Below are positions 11,424-24,087 of a stretch of DNA of 64,000 nt, piece by piece. The stretch comes from Cylicocyclus nassatus (Eukaryota > Nematoda > Chromadorea > Rhabditida > Strongylidae), in assembly GCA_958299035.1 (NCBI GenBank), contig CATQJL010000001.1, positions 48,672,461 through 48,736,460 on the forward strand, given 5' to 3'. Below the pieces are notes generated by a model. It had not been told where the DNA came from, did not search any database, and saw only the letters and a program-made list of their open reading frames with translations. Numbering within the stretch: position 1 is the stretch's first letter; each line of letters opens with the position of its first letter. The translations under genes were made by a program, and so were the position numbers.

Positions 11424-12028
11424 CCTAATGGAACATGCAAAATTCCGGCAATGTTGCGGAGTTCCAGAAAATTCGCAGAATCACGCGAATCACGCAACTA
11501 CGCAGCGCCATAACTTCCTTCAGAATGAATATATTCTGGATCCGAAAGCGTTGTGCTCTTAGACCATCAAGGCAAATCTTTTGATGTACAGCATGTCCTC
11601 GTTATTCCGTAATCAGTTTTCTCAAAATGTTTGCGGACTTCAGTTCGCAAGGATGTAACACAGCGCACATAACACGTAAAAGATTCCAATAAAAAAAAGA
11701 ATGGCTCCGGCTGCTTTTTAAGGCACGATAATCTATAGAAACAGCACTAAATAGTGCTCACTGAAATTCCTATGTGTGATATGCGCTGCGTTACATCCTT
11801 GCGAAAATATGTTTGCACAAAATTGGAAAACTAGAAACGGATTATAAAGGACATGCTGTGTATCGCAAAATTTGTCTTGGTGAGCTGAGCGTAACGCTTT
11901 TTCTAGGTTCAGGATTATACTCATTCCGAAAGAATATGGCGCTGCGTAGTTTGCATGAATCGCTTGATTTCGCGAAAATTCCCTGAATTCCGCGACTTTT
12001 ACGGAAATTTTGCACGTTCTATGAGCGG
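11424..12028. mobile_element. Foldback element with TGCAAAATTCCG arms
   Basis: Left GGAACATGCAAAATTCCGG, GAATCACGCAACTACGCAGCGCCATA pairs with right GGCGCTGCGTAGTTTGCATGAATC, GGAAATTTTGCACGTTC. TA flanks are possible at both ends (11422-11423, 12029-12030). Roughly 600 bp, non-coding. A half copy is at 41395-41600. Confidence 0.7.
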
Positions 12029-12894
12029 TATTTTACGAGGACAAAATCACTACCCCTATTTAGAGAAAAATCCTAGACGTTGATTAATGAAGCAGCAGCA
12101 CTGATCCTAATCAACACGAGCAATAAAGCTTTGCCGGAGTATACCATTATCTGTTTTCTGCCTTATCCACTGTTCTACCAGATTACGAGATTCTCCTTCA
12201 TTTAGATCATTGAGGTGATGTTCAAGCTTCCGTAAATGCAAAAAAGGATGGTGTGCACCAAGAGAGTGGAGAAGAGTTGTAAGGATTATTCACTCACAAA
12301 GAAGTGGATTAGTTGAGAGTGATCGAGGTATTTCAGTCTGAACCGAAGTAGAACCTTCAATGCATTCGCGGCTTATTATATACCAAGGAGCGGAGCCCGG
12401 CGATGTAAAATTTAGAGTTTAATAGTTGATAATGCAGAAATCATCAAAAAAAGGATACTTGTATGCAATTCCACAACATTGAGAAGCGGCCACCTTTGGA
12501 ATAGTGTGAGAAGCATACTAGCTAATGCTTGTATGCGCTTCACACTACTATGCTCCAGTGGCGACCCCCGCCCCCACCCCCAGAAAATGGGCCGTGAACA
12601 GGGTAAAGCGTAAGGTGTGGCGCGCCACACCTGGGGGTCGTACTGAGGAGTCAGAAAAGGAAGGGCGTCGTAGTCGAATACTAATAGCGAAATATGATAT
12701 TGGTGAATAGTTCGCCAGGTAATCCCAGTTATGCGAAAAAAAAAATGGCTGTGGCTGCCACACCTTTTTAGGGGTTGTGCCACACCTCAAAATTCATCTT
12801 CAAAACATTCAGGCATCCGTTTTTTTATGTCTTCGCTATCGCTAAACCTTCTCCTTTACACTGTATATATTCCATTCCAAATTTTTCTTCTAGG
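12029..12894. other. Intergenic DNA, no gene supported
   Basis: Contains a perfect 18-bp palindrome GGTGTGGCGCGCCACACC (12614-12631), a C-rich stretch at 12563-12585 and repeated GCCACACCT words near 12760-12790, which suggest old repeat debris. Open frames here overlap on both strands and show no domain. Confidence 0.5.
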
Positions 12895-13217
12895 AAATGA
12901 TATAATCGTTGACTTTGTGTTTTTGATTTTGTGCCAGAGAGGTTTTTATGGTAGACCTTTATTGCCTAACGTTTTCGACAAATATCGTCTTCTTCGGAGG
13001 CCTGAAAGGGAGTGCAGTTTTGTATTCGTCAGTCTATACGACCAAACGCCTCTTCTAACTTGCGGTGTTTAGACCTTGTCTAGGCTCAACGTACTGGAAA
13101 ACAATCTGAAGTGGAGTCACCAACCTTCAGTCCACCGTGGAGTTAGTAGTCCGCACGACTGTGACGGACATCACTGAGGGGTGCTCAGTGAGTCAAAGCT
13201 ATATATACAGTCTGCGG

Positions 13218-14225
13218 TTATAGATGACATAATGATATGAAGGGCAGGAGGTCACTGGTCATTGTCAAGCATTCATTTTTATTATTCATCCCCGGATTTC
13301 CGGCGGATATCCATGCTGCCTCTATTGTCTTTCTTGCCGAAATTTCAGTCTCAAACGCTAATATCGTGCATTTTACATTGAAATCGTCGCCTTTATGTGC
13401 CTCGACTCTATGTCTTCCTAATGGTAATGACATTGTACCCCGCTTTTTGCTGGCCAGATGTTCCTTCAATCTAACACTTGGTATCCTTCCGGTTTCTCCT
13501 ATATGTATAAGTTGTTCCACAACTTAAGCACTTTAACTGGTAAACAATACCCTGCTTTGCACAATCACCTAACTTACCGTATGGGCAAACGATGCAGTTT
13601 TCAGATATACAGTCTGTACCATACAATCTATTTCTGACCAACCGCTTTCTGATAGTATTGCTAGGAATGGTGACCAGCATTACTTCGTTCTGCAACTGTG
13701 CTCGTGCTATGCATCGTTCAATGGCCACACTAAATCTGTCGGATACAAAAAGCATGCAAAGCGGAATTTTGTTGCCGTTGCTCCGCCTAGATTCGTTTAC
13801 GTATTCAGATAGTCTTTGCCGTGAATGCGTTATGTATCCATTGCTGCGAGCAACTTTGCGTGCTAGTTGTAGTGACTCTAATTGTTCGCTCTCGCCCGTG
13901 CAGACTTCTGCAGCGGTTTTGTACATGTTATGGATTATGGAACGCTTTAGAGCTGTAGGATGCGCTGACGTGGCGTGGACAAGGATGTTTTTGGAGCTTT
14001 CTTTTCTGTACCACTTGATTCGAACTGTGCCGTCAGACAATTCACCTGGGTGTTTAAAAAAGAAAGCCAGCCTTTGTGCGAGGTTTCTCGTGTAAGCTTT
14101 ATGTACTGGGACTGCTGATTTAATATTCTAAAACATTCGTCCATTTCGGACTGTGTTGAGGTGATAACGCAGCAGTCGTCGATATAGCGACAGTACATTG
14201 ATGGCAAGCGTGCTAATACTGGCTC
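13218..14225 (-). pseudogene. Penelope-like reverse transcriptase C-terminus plus GIY-YIG endonuclease, frameshifted
   Basis: Reading leftward, the frame opens inside the reverse transcriptase with CRYIDDCC (the YxDD catalytic motif, near 14180), continues through a linker with a Cys-rich segment (DCISENCIVCPYG near 13590) and reaches GIVYQLKCLSCGTTY (GIY part) followed by GETGR and LKEHLASKK (YIG part and catalytic Arg region). At least two breaks: a shift near 14045-14060 after the LSFLNTQV segment, and a 4-base insertion at about 13500 between GTTYT and GETGR compared with the plus copy. The 5' two-thirds of the reverse transcriptase is absent. Non-functional. Confidence 0.88.
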
Positions 14226-14574
14226 CTCGATTGTGCAAAGCAGGGTATTGTTTTACCAGTTAGAGTGCTTAAGTTGTGGAACAACTTATACAGGAGAAAC
14301 CGGAAGGATACTAAGTGTTAGATTAAAGGAACATCTGGCCAGCAAAAAGCGGGGTACAATGTCATTACCATTAGGAAGACATAGAGTCGAGGCACATAAA
14401 GGCGACGATTTCAATGTAAAATGCACGATATTAGCGTTTGAGACTGAAATTTCGGCAAGAAAGACAATAGAGGCAGCATGGATATCCGCCGGAAATCCGG
14501 GGATGAATAATAAAAATGAATGCTTGACAATGACCAGTGACCTCCTGCCCTTCATATCATTATGTCATCTATAA
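14226..14574 (+). pseudogene. Penelope-like GIY-YIG endonuclease fragment, inverted copy
   Basis: Near-identical to the minus-strand copy from CLSCGTTYTGETGR to NECLTMTSDLLPF. It lacks the 4-base insertion of the other copy but has one extra T in the GIVY segment (14251-14256), so the two copies are broken at different places. It starts at GATTGTGCAAAGCAGG, where it joins the minus-strand reverse transcriptase end head to head. Confidence 0.85.
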
Positions 14575-15389
14575 CCGCAGACTGTATATATAGCTTTGAC
14601 TCACTGAGCACCCCTCAGTGATGTCCGTCACAGTCGTGCGGACTACTAACTCCACGGTGGACTGAAGGTTGGTGACTCCACTTCAGATTGTTTTCCAGTA
14701 CGTTGAGCCTAGACAAGGTCTAAACACCGCAAGTTAGAAGAGGCATTTGGTCGTATAGACTGACGAATACAAAACTGCAATCCCTTTCAGGCCTCCGACG
14801 AAGACGATATTTGTCGAAACGTTAGGCAATAAAGGTCCACCATAAAAACCTCTCTGGCACAAAATCAAAAACACAAAGTCAACTAAATGCCGAGGTTCAA
14901 AGAAGAGAGCACTTGAAAAAATGATATAATCGCTTTTCCTTACCTATGCAAATGGAAAAAATGCGAAAATATTAGGTTACGGTAACGTGCTCTGCTACAT
15001 GAAGCGCGAGGCAAGGTGGCGGCAAGAATATATAGTTCGTTCGTGGACCGCACGAACTGGACTCCACTGCGGAGAACGCGTCGTGAGCTAAAAGCTTGCT
15101 CCAGTACAAATTCGCCATTGTTCAAGTTGTGCTTTCAAATATTCGCGCCGCGCGTGTTCCGCAGGGTTTGAGCAGTTCGTGCGGTCAACGAATCAACGAT
15201 AGGTAGTCTAGACCTCGTAATGTTACAAAAGTGATTTGATCCTGATTTTTTTTCATTCTAGTGTGAGATATTGAAAGCGAAACGGGTTTAACGAGATTTT
15301 GGCTTGCTTCATTCTACTGTTTGGCGAATTTTAAAAGCGGTGTTTCTTGGACAAAGAGGGAGTAGTGCTTTCTATGAGTGCAAAAAGAA

Positions 15390-15645
15390 AGGTAGCTACA
15401 GCAGTTCGTTTCTACCCGTAATAGGCGAAACTTTTAACATGGAGCAGCGCGTCCGCTTCTCTGGAGGCTTTGCGAGCGCACAACGCTGGCATTTTGACAA
15501 GCAAAGAGTGAGGAGAATGAAGGGACGCAGACATGGGTTCCTAGCACGATGTGATACTGTAGCTACGAAACGGCGCGAACTGTTGCGAAGCGGACGCCCG
15601 CCAATCCAATTTCCGCCTAAGCTGGGCTGAAACTTACTATAGCTC
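15390..15645. repeat. TA-type repeat, CTATAGTAAGTTTCA family, copy 1
   Basis: Right end GCTGAAACTTACTATAGC and interior GGAGCAGCGCGTCCGC, GGCGGGCGTCCGCTTCGC (as complement) match 32401-32778 in reverse orientation. Ends are weakly inverted to each other and TA-rich, consistent with a mariner-type MITE. An open frame of about 108 codons spans it but has no known domain. Confidence 0.6.
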
Positions 15646-15839
15646 ACTTCTGGTTGATTATGTTCGAAAATGACCATTTCACTAGGTGGCCTAGTAATTG
15701 CAAACTTCGGAATTCACTCAAACTTGGTCCACAAAGACTATTTGACATGCTAATTATGTATATATCACTCATTATGCTTGGTGGGGCCTTTGTGTTATGC
15801 CTATCTTAGGTTTTCAGTAGTTCAAGGGGTCTTATTGAG

Positions 15840-15989
15840 ATAGCAATTGGGGGAGGGGGGGGAGGGGGTATCTAACGATTGTGTACCACCAGCGCCCGGC
15901 ACGTGTTCCTTTCTAGGCTCTTTGGAAACGAAGTCCCCCCCCCCTATACGAAGTCACCTTTGACCCTTGCTATCCCCCCCCCCCCCCCC
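15840..15989. repeat. Long G and C homopolymer tracts
   Basis: G runs at 15849-15867 and C runs at 15936-15947 and 15976-15990. Such tracts are prone to length error in assembly and could form quadruplex structures. Confidence 0.7.
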
Positions 15990-16726
15990 CCACTCTCCGA
16001 CTGTCAGTGGATCAGATAATGAACATAAAAATTCCAAAACGAGGCATAGCAGTAGAAACGAGAAACGGGACGGAAGAGACAAAATTCAGTCAAAAACGTT
16101 CACACTCTAAGCCGAAAGGTAACCAAAACTTCAAGAAAACTGGAACTAAAAGAGAAAATTCAAAAAAGAGGGCGCAGAAAAATTGACGCTGGAGCGCGAT
16201 ATTTACCAAGGCGCTTTAAAAAAAAGTGGGCAAAAACATTGGACAAGGGGCGATATGAAATTGTACCTAAGCTCATTGACAGAATATTGATCGAGGCAAC
16301 CGTTCATGGTAAAAAAATTCGAAACTTATGCTTAGTGACAGAAATATATGATCCAGACGGTTTCAGACCGTCTGGTGACCGTCTGGAAACGATCCAGGTT
16401 TCAAAAAGGCATTGTTACAAATGAATTTTTTAATACTTTTTAACTAATTCCTCCACAAAGAATTTTCCATATATACAGTCCAGTTTCGGTGTCATGTGAT
16501 TCTATGTGCGCTGTAAACGAGCAATTTGTTTTACCCTAACTTTCAAATCGCGCGCACTTTTCGCAAGACACGATGGAGCATGTCAATCGTGTGGCAGCCT
16601 GTCCGAAAAGCTTGTGTTGGAATGGATGGCCGCTTATCCGCCCCGAACCCCGTAAAAGATATCCCCTTGGCTTTTTGCTCTAAAAACGAAGTCCATCCTG
16701 CTTCCAGTATCTTTGCCGAGCCCTGT
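15890..16726. mobile_element. Non-autonomous hAT-type element, copy 1
   Basis: Starts CAGCGCCCGGCACG and ends GCCGAGCCCTG, flanked by the 8-bp repeat TGTACCAC (15882-15889 and 16727-16734, with one extra T at the right end). The interior matches 52713-53438 in opposite orientation over most of its length: AACGAAGT, TATACGAAGTC, GGAGCGCGATATTTA, GACCGTCTGGAAACG, GAAAAGCTTGTGTT. CAG/CTG termini plus an 8-bp duplication define the hAT class. No transposase frame. Confidence 0.88.
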
Positions 16727-17439
16727 TGTACCACACCTCTTGCTTGACCCTGTTCATGAGAATTACCAGCGACGTATTGATATTCATGTAAATGGCTCCT
16801 AAATCTGGTGTCGTAACATCACATTATGATCGCATGTATGCCATGTCATGCTATATACCCGACTCGTTGGAAATATATAGCAAGAATAATCGTTAAATGT
16901 TTCCCTTGCGCTTTCCTAACGGACCCACAACGGACTTCGCTGGAAATTTCATCTTTCCATTCCTTAGTTTGATTCAGTTCACTTCTGTGCACTCAGGCAG
17001 TGAATGAGCACGATAATTGCCATGAAATTGCTGGCATTCTTCTCATGTTTGAACGTTATGGAGTGGATTGAATGTGATCATAGAACCAGGTACTTGACTA
17101 TACTGTTCGTAAATTACCACTTTACCATGTAGATAGACTATAAAAAAAGTCTCATTCTTTCCCGTAATCGATACGAAAGTTAGGTATTTGACATTAAGTA
17201 GTGCTCTTCCTCGTAGTTGTAATCTCAATACTCTATTACCTTCAAGTACAGAGATGCTCCCTTGAAAGTCGATGCACTATCAGGTATCCTACTTTTTCTA
17301 ATCGAAAGCTTCTCTTCGGTATTGTAGTGGATGCACAAACGGGGTAAGTTGATAACTAAATGAATTAATCCTTTTCTAAGGTTATTTCTGAACCGATCCG
17401 CATCGAACCTGGCACGCAACTTCGGAATGGGTGTCGTAA

Positions 17440-17545
17440 GCTACTTCTCGTTAATCGAAATCGATTTTATCGATTTTTTGCAAAGCTTCACCTACGGGGC
17501 TGGAAGTCGGCACAGAGGGATAAAGGAGCATGCTGGGAAATAAGG
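17440..17545 (+). repeat. Helitron-like family fragment
   Basis: Contains TCGTTAATCGAAATCGATTTTATCGATTTTTTGCAAAG, here given as separate words TCGATTTTATCGATTTTTTG and GGGGCTGGAAGTCGGCACAG and GGAGCATGCTGG, the same series as 63050-63130. Termini are lost. Confidence 0.65.
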
Positions 17546-17867
17546 TTCCTCACTTCTTTTCGGATTTTTTGCTTGAAAGATACGTTCTACTCAAACTCTG
17601 CTCAGAATTTATAATCCGATTCCCATTGAAGTGCGCTTTCCAGAGATACCAAATATTGGACAAAAATTTATCCGCATATTTGTAAGAGCCGCAAAAGCGA
17701 CCGAACTTACTTATAAGCCAACTTAATATAAACACCCTGTACGCTCACCATGCGGAAATCCAATATTGACAGGGATGTGACAAAAAAGTGAAGTTCTCTT
17801 TGTTTCCTTCATCTTGTTGCATCTCTTCTCCTCTTTGCCCTCTCTCCTTTCCGGTCCCGCATTGACA

Positions 17868-17972
17868 ATGAGAATGAGCCCCAGTGACCCGTCGAACAGT
17901 GTCTCGTCAAATGCGAGCGAAGAGTGCGGGACTCCGGAGAGCGGAGAGGTTGTCCAGCTTGGCATCAGATGA
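17868..17972 (+). CDS. Candidate N-terminal coding exon in a GC-rich island
   Basis: An ATG at 17868 opens 34 codons (MRMSPSDPSNSVSS, then EECGTPESGE), Ser-, Pro- and Glu-rich like the start of a nuclear regulator or kinase, in DNA of much higher GC and CpG than its surroundings (about 17860-18080). A pyrimidine-rich leader lies just upstream. A possible donor is GAG/gttgtc at 17949. A second plus frame (LASDEASSDRQTRRAPQRRR) and a minus frame are also open across the island, so the reading frame is uncertain. It could be the first coding exon of the gene whose exons appear from 40382, but its phase does not join directly to them. Function not recognised. Confidence 0.3.
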   Translation: MRMSPSDPSNSVSSNASEECGTPESGEVVQLGIR

Positions 17973-18139
17973 AGCTTCGAGTGACCGCCAGACACGGCGT
18001 GCGCCGCAGAGACGCAGGCGGGCTCTGCCGCTTGCCAGCTGGCGTCCGAACATCGGTTCCTCTGCCGCCACCGCTTTTTTTGAACGGGCTCTAGGCTTGC
18101 ACTTTCACGTGGGGATATCCTAGCCCTTATTGACTCAAC

Positions 18140-21100
18140 CACTTCTTCCGGTAGTACGATCGTCTTTTTTGGATGATATTACACTTGAGAAGCTACACTC
18201 TTATCCGTCTCTATCCGATCAGTAGCCTTTTATTATTTGCATCTGTATAAGGTATTTTACTATTTTTATTTTTTGTTGCTTTCTCTCACTTCAATTTCGA
18301 CGCTAAACTCGTCTTCTGAGTTCTCTGTCTTTAATTTTCTTCCTTCATTACATCCTATTGCCCCTTGAAAAACTTCACTTTTCACCTCTGGAGATACAGC
18401 CAGCTATGTAGCTTCTGCCGCTCACTGGCTCTCAAATATGAAATCTCATTTTCGAAAGGCAGCAAGATTCAGAATCGACTATTGGTGTAATGCCTATCTT
18501 TACAAGGCATTTCCGTCGACTTTGTAACTAGATAAAATTTGATAAAGTAAAATCTTAGTTACGCTACGCTCAGATTCGTACAAACGTTTGGTGCTTCTTC
18601 AAACATGGCGTTGACCGCCACCGATTTGCCAAATTAGAAAAACTCACAAATTTTTGCAATTACATAATCTGACTGCAAATTGAGGACCTTATCTCCTCCG
18701 TCATGCAGCAGGGTCCCCCGGCGTAATAAGCTTGAATTGTCTCTTGTGATTTTTGACCATTTCTTACTGTATACCGTGAACCATCTGGCATTTTTTCTTT
18801 CTGAATTCAAAACATTGCTGTTATTCTTCTTTTGCCTTGCAAAAACGCTTCTTTTTTTTATTGTGAGTTAACTTTTGAAGGAGCAAACAAGAGGACGTCA
18901 ACGGCATCCTTTATACAAAACTTTCTTGTCGCAATTCAAATCGTAAATTGAGTTCGCAGGACATCTGCTGTCATTCTCTTCTTTAGCATATTCATAGTAA
19001 TGTTTGTAGGAGAATTTCCTTTAAGAAACTTTGAGAGCGCTGTTATGGTAAAGCATTTGCGTTATTCCATCCTTACATCAGTGGCATGCCACTTAAGCTG
19101 AATTTTTAAGAGTTTTTATCTATGTAAATCGCGAACCTTTGGAGTGATTTTTTTTCAAAAGTAATTGCCGAGCTCAGCTAATACATCGGGTCTGAAAAGC
19201 CTGACGTTTGTTACAACAGTTCTCCTACTCAGCTTTTTATAAAGGCTATTCCTGTCCTTGATGTGATCGCAGACAAACTTCTCAGTCTGATTAATGTATC
19301 TTCACTTCCTACAATCTCAGTATAACAAAAATTAACATTAGACCAGCTGTTCAGTCGGCAGATGCTTTTATTGTATATCGTTCGTTTTTATATTCGTTTC
19401 TGATTCTTTTTTCCCACAATTTCATGCCATAACTGAATAGATAAATAGTCACACAATACTTGCGTTCTTGCACAATAAAATGAATTAATATTATGCATAA
19501 GCAGCTGCTTATTTTCGGAATCTTATTGTTGAGATGAGAAGGCAAAGGTACTTAAACTCCTATTTCGAACAATTACTAACCATTCAATGACAAGCCTTTT
19601 ATGCACTTTACAGCGCTTTGGCTCCGTTCTAACTGCTCCCATCCTCTCCTGCTTCCTCTTAGCCACTTTACGCGGTATCGAATTCCTTGGGAGGCTTCCC
19701 ATGGTCACATATCCAAATGAGCAGCTTTGACGCGCAAATCGTTATTGTGCTCATTCATCACACCTACGTATATGGTGCTTGTCCCAGTTGGTTTTGAATG
19801 GAGAGACCTTCGGCTGCGCTCACTGCAAATGGCTAGTTTTGCCAACCATAAGAAGTGAAATTTGAAGCTACAAACGAATCGTCAAAATTCCCTTTTCACC
19901 TATTTTCCAGGCATTGGTTTTACAAACATTGTCGTCCTCAGCGCTTATATTTGAAGTGCACCTTTCCATGAAACAATCTAAATTCGCGTCAATGAAATGG
20001 GGTTGAGTCCATCCGCTTGCGTGTGAAATTGCCTTAGCCCACTCCCCTATCTAAATTATACAAAGGGCTTGTTGTTAGAGCAGTTGAGCAGACATTGGTA
20101 GTCGCAACTACGTTCGGTTATAGGTTCTACTTTTTGTATAAAGATCCGGATAATTTTCTAGGTTTCTCTAAAATTAGCAAATAGTGAATGGCGCATCGCA
20201 TTTAAACCGCAGGTTGTCAATCTGTACTTGTTGTTTTCGCAGTTTACATCGTGCTTAGGATCGTTTACATAAGTTCTTCGCGCAAATGTCACTTTCAACG
20301 GCTTTACCAAGGCTATTTATCACTGAACTTGTGTGCCGCGAGTGATTTACAGAGGCTATCTATCACTAGGTTTATGTGCCCTGTGTTCAGGCTTTGTGAG
20401 TCTCTTCTTAACGTTTCGAAGGGCTTTAATGCTCTTTTGTCTGGATGAAAAGTGAGCAAGTTTGGATAATAGGCATGATTTGAACCATTGCTCCAGCCTT
20501 CAAAGGCTTCGGCTACTTTATTGTCTTCGCATCCCTGTCAGTGGATTTTGTACCATTTTTATGTCAATTATCGTTGTTGCGGTAAATGGTGAAATTGTCT
20601 TGCTATAATCTTGCTATGCTAGCAGTATTTTCTTTCTCCCTGCTTTTGCTTAGAAAGTTCATGTTAATCATCATCCTTTCTTAATTTTTCAATCGTATAT
20701 GATCAACAAGTCTGCAACACTATAACTTGTGTCAATCACGTACTCCTTTCTCCATCAGAGTCGGCTTGCCAAAGCATGCACGCTCGCGCGCGTATTATTT
20801 GAGTATTCAAATTAGTCTCATCGATAAGTGGTCCGCACGCAAGGCCCTTGCGTTGCGGATGCGTAACCAGCAAAAAGGAGTACGTAGTTGACACAGGCTA
20901 TACGTACACTAATTTCAATCAAACAGTTCCTTTGTGTGCCTGCATTATTTTTGAGATTTGCAGCGCTGCTGACTTGCCAGTGGTGATAGAGTCACTATCG
21001 TGTAAACAGAAACGCTAGGGAAAAATGAAAAAGGTATTGATACATAGCTTACACCAAGATCTCTGTAAACTCTCAGCTTTCATTTCCAGCAAATTGATTT

Positions 21101-22986
21101 CGATATGTTTTAGAGAAAAGAAAGACGTTCCAGAAGTGTTGCATTCATTAGCATATTATGGGCGATACAACCTAATAAAAGAGAACTCTCAAATCCCTAC
21201 TTTTTTTCAAAATCTGGTCGTTAAAAATCCCAAGTAATGTAATAAAATTTGATTTATATTTTTTATGATCTATTCTTTCTAACCGAGAGAAATTCGTATT
21301 GATCGGACGTCTCTGAGAATAATTATGATTTCCAGACATTTTCATCCAACTTTTTAAGTTTGTCTCGAAATGATTCTCCAGATGATAGTAAGTTACCATA
21401 TATTTTTATGTGATATGTATTTCAATTGGCATTTTTTTTTCGACATTTGAGCGAATCTAATGAATTTTAATAATGCATCAATTAAAAACATAACTATTAT
21501 AATATAATGATGTAAGAGTCGTCAATCTGACGAAGAATAGTTGTAAGAAGGAAAAATTAAATTTATCGTATCATCCGTTCGCCGGTGTAAACCCGTAACC
21601 CATCGTAATTGCTTGCCATCGGCTAAAGTGAGGAATGCTGTACTAGAACAACTAATTATATGTTCTTTATTTCATTTTTATCCTTTCATTTTCTCTATAT
21701 GTTCCCTATTTCACTTTTTATCCTTTCATCTTCTACCAACTCATGTTTTCGTTCCATGTATGTGCGTCTGCTCGCTTTTCAAATAAACGGTCATGTTGCA
21801 GAGGTCTCATATCAAGCTATAGAATTTCGTGAGCGGTAAAAACCAACGTCAGACCACACTCAAATACGATAAATTATCATTATTGAGAGACCATCATTCT
21901 TAACATTAGATCATCTTTCCATCATAAGGCAGAAACTCCTAGCCTTATTGCTATTGTGGTTTGCTTGTGTCTCGAATTACTTGCTTGTTTGCTCAATTCT
22001 CACACTTGGTGAAGCCATCCACTCTGTGAAAACACCATAACAACAATACTAATCAGGTAGCTACTGCTGCATCCAAAACATATCTATCCAAATTTTTATT
22101 CTATGGGAATGGATTATTGAGCTGTGAAGGCTACATCTCGATCGCAATCAATCTCTATCCATTCTGTGAATTCGAGTAAATTGAAGTGACACTCGGAATC
22201 CTTCAGATAACTTGACTTGCAATATCGCATACACACTGTGTCCATTGGCACACTTCTTCAAGTCTGTATTTTTTGAGCTGTAGAAGCTACATTTCGATTA
22301 GTCTTCCACTTTATTGAAGTCAAAATCCGCGAAATGACATATCATTTGCATCTTTTGGAAAATAATAATCACTTTTTCAAAAAAACCAAACGTATAGCAT
22401 CAAATTCTCGTTAAAATCAATTTCACTGCAGCTTCAGCATTGATTTGCACCTATGAGGTGGCTTTCAGCCATGCTGGCGTTTTGTAAAGCGATTCTTGTC
22501 CGCTTTTACAAAGCAAGTACACATATAACAGTACATTTAATATTTTTTTCTATGAAGCTCTCTTACTAGCGAAATGCTCCACATTCAATTTTGATAAAAA
22601 CTCTAGTTCTCTTTGAAATTTTTTCGCTTTTCATGATCACTGTTTCGAACAAACTGTGACATACAATTTCGTTCTGATGCTTAGCGAGTCCGTTGAACTT
22701 GTAGCTTTACGTAAGCTGTGTATGAAACATATAATGTCTCTACGCGATTGCCCATATGTTTCTTTAAGAACTTTGATTCCCATTTAATTACTCCCTTTTA
22801 CAAAAGAGACTCTTCCTTATTCTAAAAAATATTATTTTTAGTTGAAGAGAGGCACATTCTCATAATTTTGAAAATATTCTCAGTGAGCAAGCTATAGAGA
22901 GTATCGGTCTGAAAAGGCTGTGGTCCCTTGGGAAACCTTGTTGATTTTTCCTCAGTCAAGGTTAGACATCACATGAATAATCAATA
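18140..22986. other. AT-rich non-coding stretch
   Basis: No exon with convincing phase and splice sites. Pyrimidine-rich on the plus strand. Only short open frames, none with a domain. Could be intergenic or part of a very long intron. Confidence 0.5.
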
Positions 22987-23130
22987 CCGCTCATAGTTGG
23001 TCAAAAAAGTCATCGAAATCTAGCGCATTTGGATCCAGAATTCGTCCACTCTGAAAACCAAAATATGGCGATGCGACGCGGATTTCGTTGACTTGCGGTA
23101 ATTTCATCGACTTTTTTGAATTATAAGCGG
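22987..23130. mobile_element. TA-flanked MITE, 144 bp
   Basis: Left CCGCTCATAGTTGGTCAAAAAAGTC and right GACTTTTTTGAATTATAAGCGG are inverted; TA lies at 22985-22986 and 23131-23132. Tc1/mariner-type features; non-coding. Confidence 0.7.
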
Positions 23131-24087
23131 TACGTATCTCTCACAATCACATACCTGGTTGTTCATAAGTGTTAAAGGCTCCATAATATTCGATGTACTT
23201 TGCAAAGTTATACGGGTATGTGGGCCACAGCAACGAGAACTAAGAAAATCGAATAAAAATTATTGCACCATATTTTTCGACATAGATATTTATGATTCCA
23301 TTTACGCCCATAGCCTTGCAAATTTGTTCTCTTTTTACAATATCATCTCAAAATTGCCCTGCATTCGAAGGGAAATGGGCAGTCTAATTGCCTAAGAAAC
23401 CACTCAAAAACCTCTCAGCTCCTCTGCTCAAGTCTGTCAGATAATGTTCCTTAATGCCGTAGAACGATAGCGTCCTCGTTGTACTCTCTCTTGTGCATTT
23501 TGATTCTTAAAAGCAATATAAAAGGATTCATGATTGTTCCGTGTCAAAGGAGGCTTATATCATGATATTATCCAGGACCATGTACAAATGTGCAATTATC
23601 CAGATGATATGTACTCACGTGAAGGACGTCCAAATTGCGCCTTGGAAGTGCAAGTCATGCAAAACGTACTCAAGAAACTGTCAAAGTGCAAGTACTTGCA
23701 GTTGCAGAAAAAATGCTTTTTTGGGTGTAAAATGCCATTATAGAAGGATTCGTGACCTTTGATATAACTCTCCTTAGAGAGGTTTCTGAGAGTAGCATAG
23801 AAACAATCAATAAACTGAAAGAATAAGAAATGAAGTTCTTTCTTATATCTTCTCTTTTTTTGTTCCGCACAGTTTCCCCTCTATTACTATATTTAATATC
23901 TTACATCATTGGCGCAATTTAGATCCGTTAGTGTGAAGCTTCTCTTGTGTCTAAAGTTAATGCTTAAGATATTACTGATAATAAATATTAGATTGTAGTG
24001 AAAAGATAATATACCATACCATACCATCATACCTTATCAAATTTGATTTTGACTATAGCATGTCCTGCGTTCTAATTGCGTCCTGGG
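23131..24087. other. Non-coding stretch
   Basis: No supported gene. Two overlapping short plus frames (23534-23762) encode Cys/Lys-rich peptides without recognised domains. A short CCATA-type repeat (ACCATACCATACCATC) is at 24012-24030. Confidence 0.5.

Larger units (their letters stand above)
12909..14918. mobile_element. Penelope-like retroelement, two inverted partial copies in one insertion
   Basis: The block is flanked by a 14-bp direct repeat AAATGATATAATCG (12895-12908 and 14919-14932), so it inserted as a unit. The left part (to about 14225) is a minus-strand copy: 3' end, GIY-YIG domain, linker, C-terminal part of the reverse transcriptase. The right part (from about 14226) is a plus-strand copy holding only the GIY-YIG domain and 3' end. 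Outer arms of about 640 bp are close reverse complements; the right arm has 36 extra bases before the duplication. Partial inverted copies of this kind are known for Penelope-like elements. Confidence 0.9.

Noticed and set aside
13592..14095. 167-codon plus-strand frame within the Penelope element
   Set aside because: It is the antisense shadow of the reverse transcriptase linker on the minus strand.
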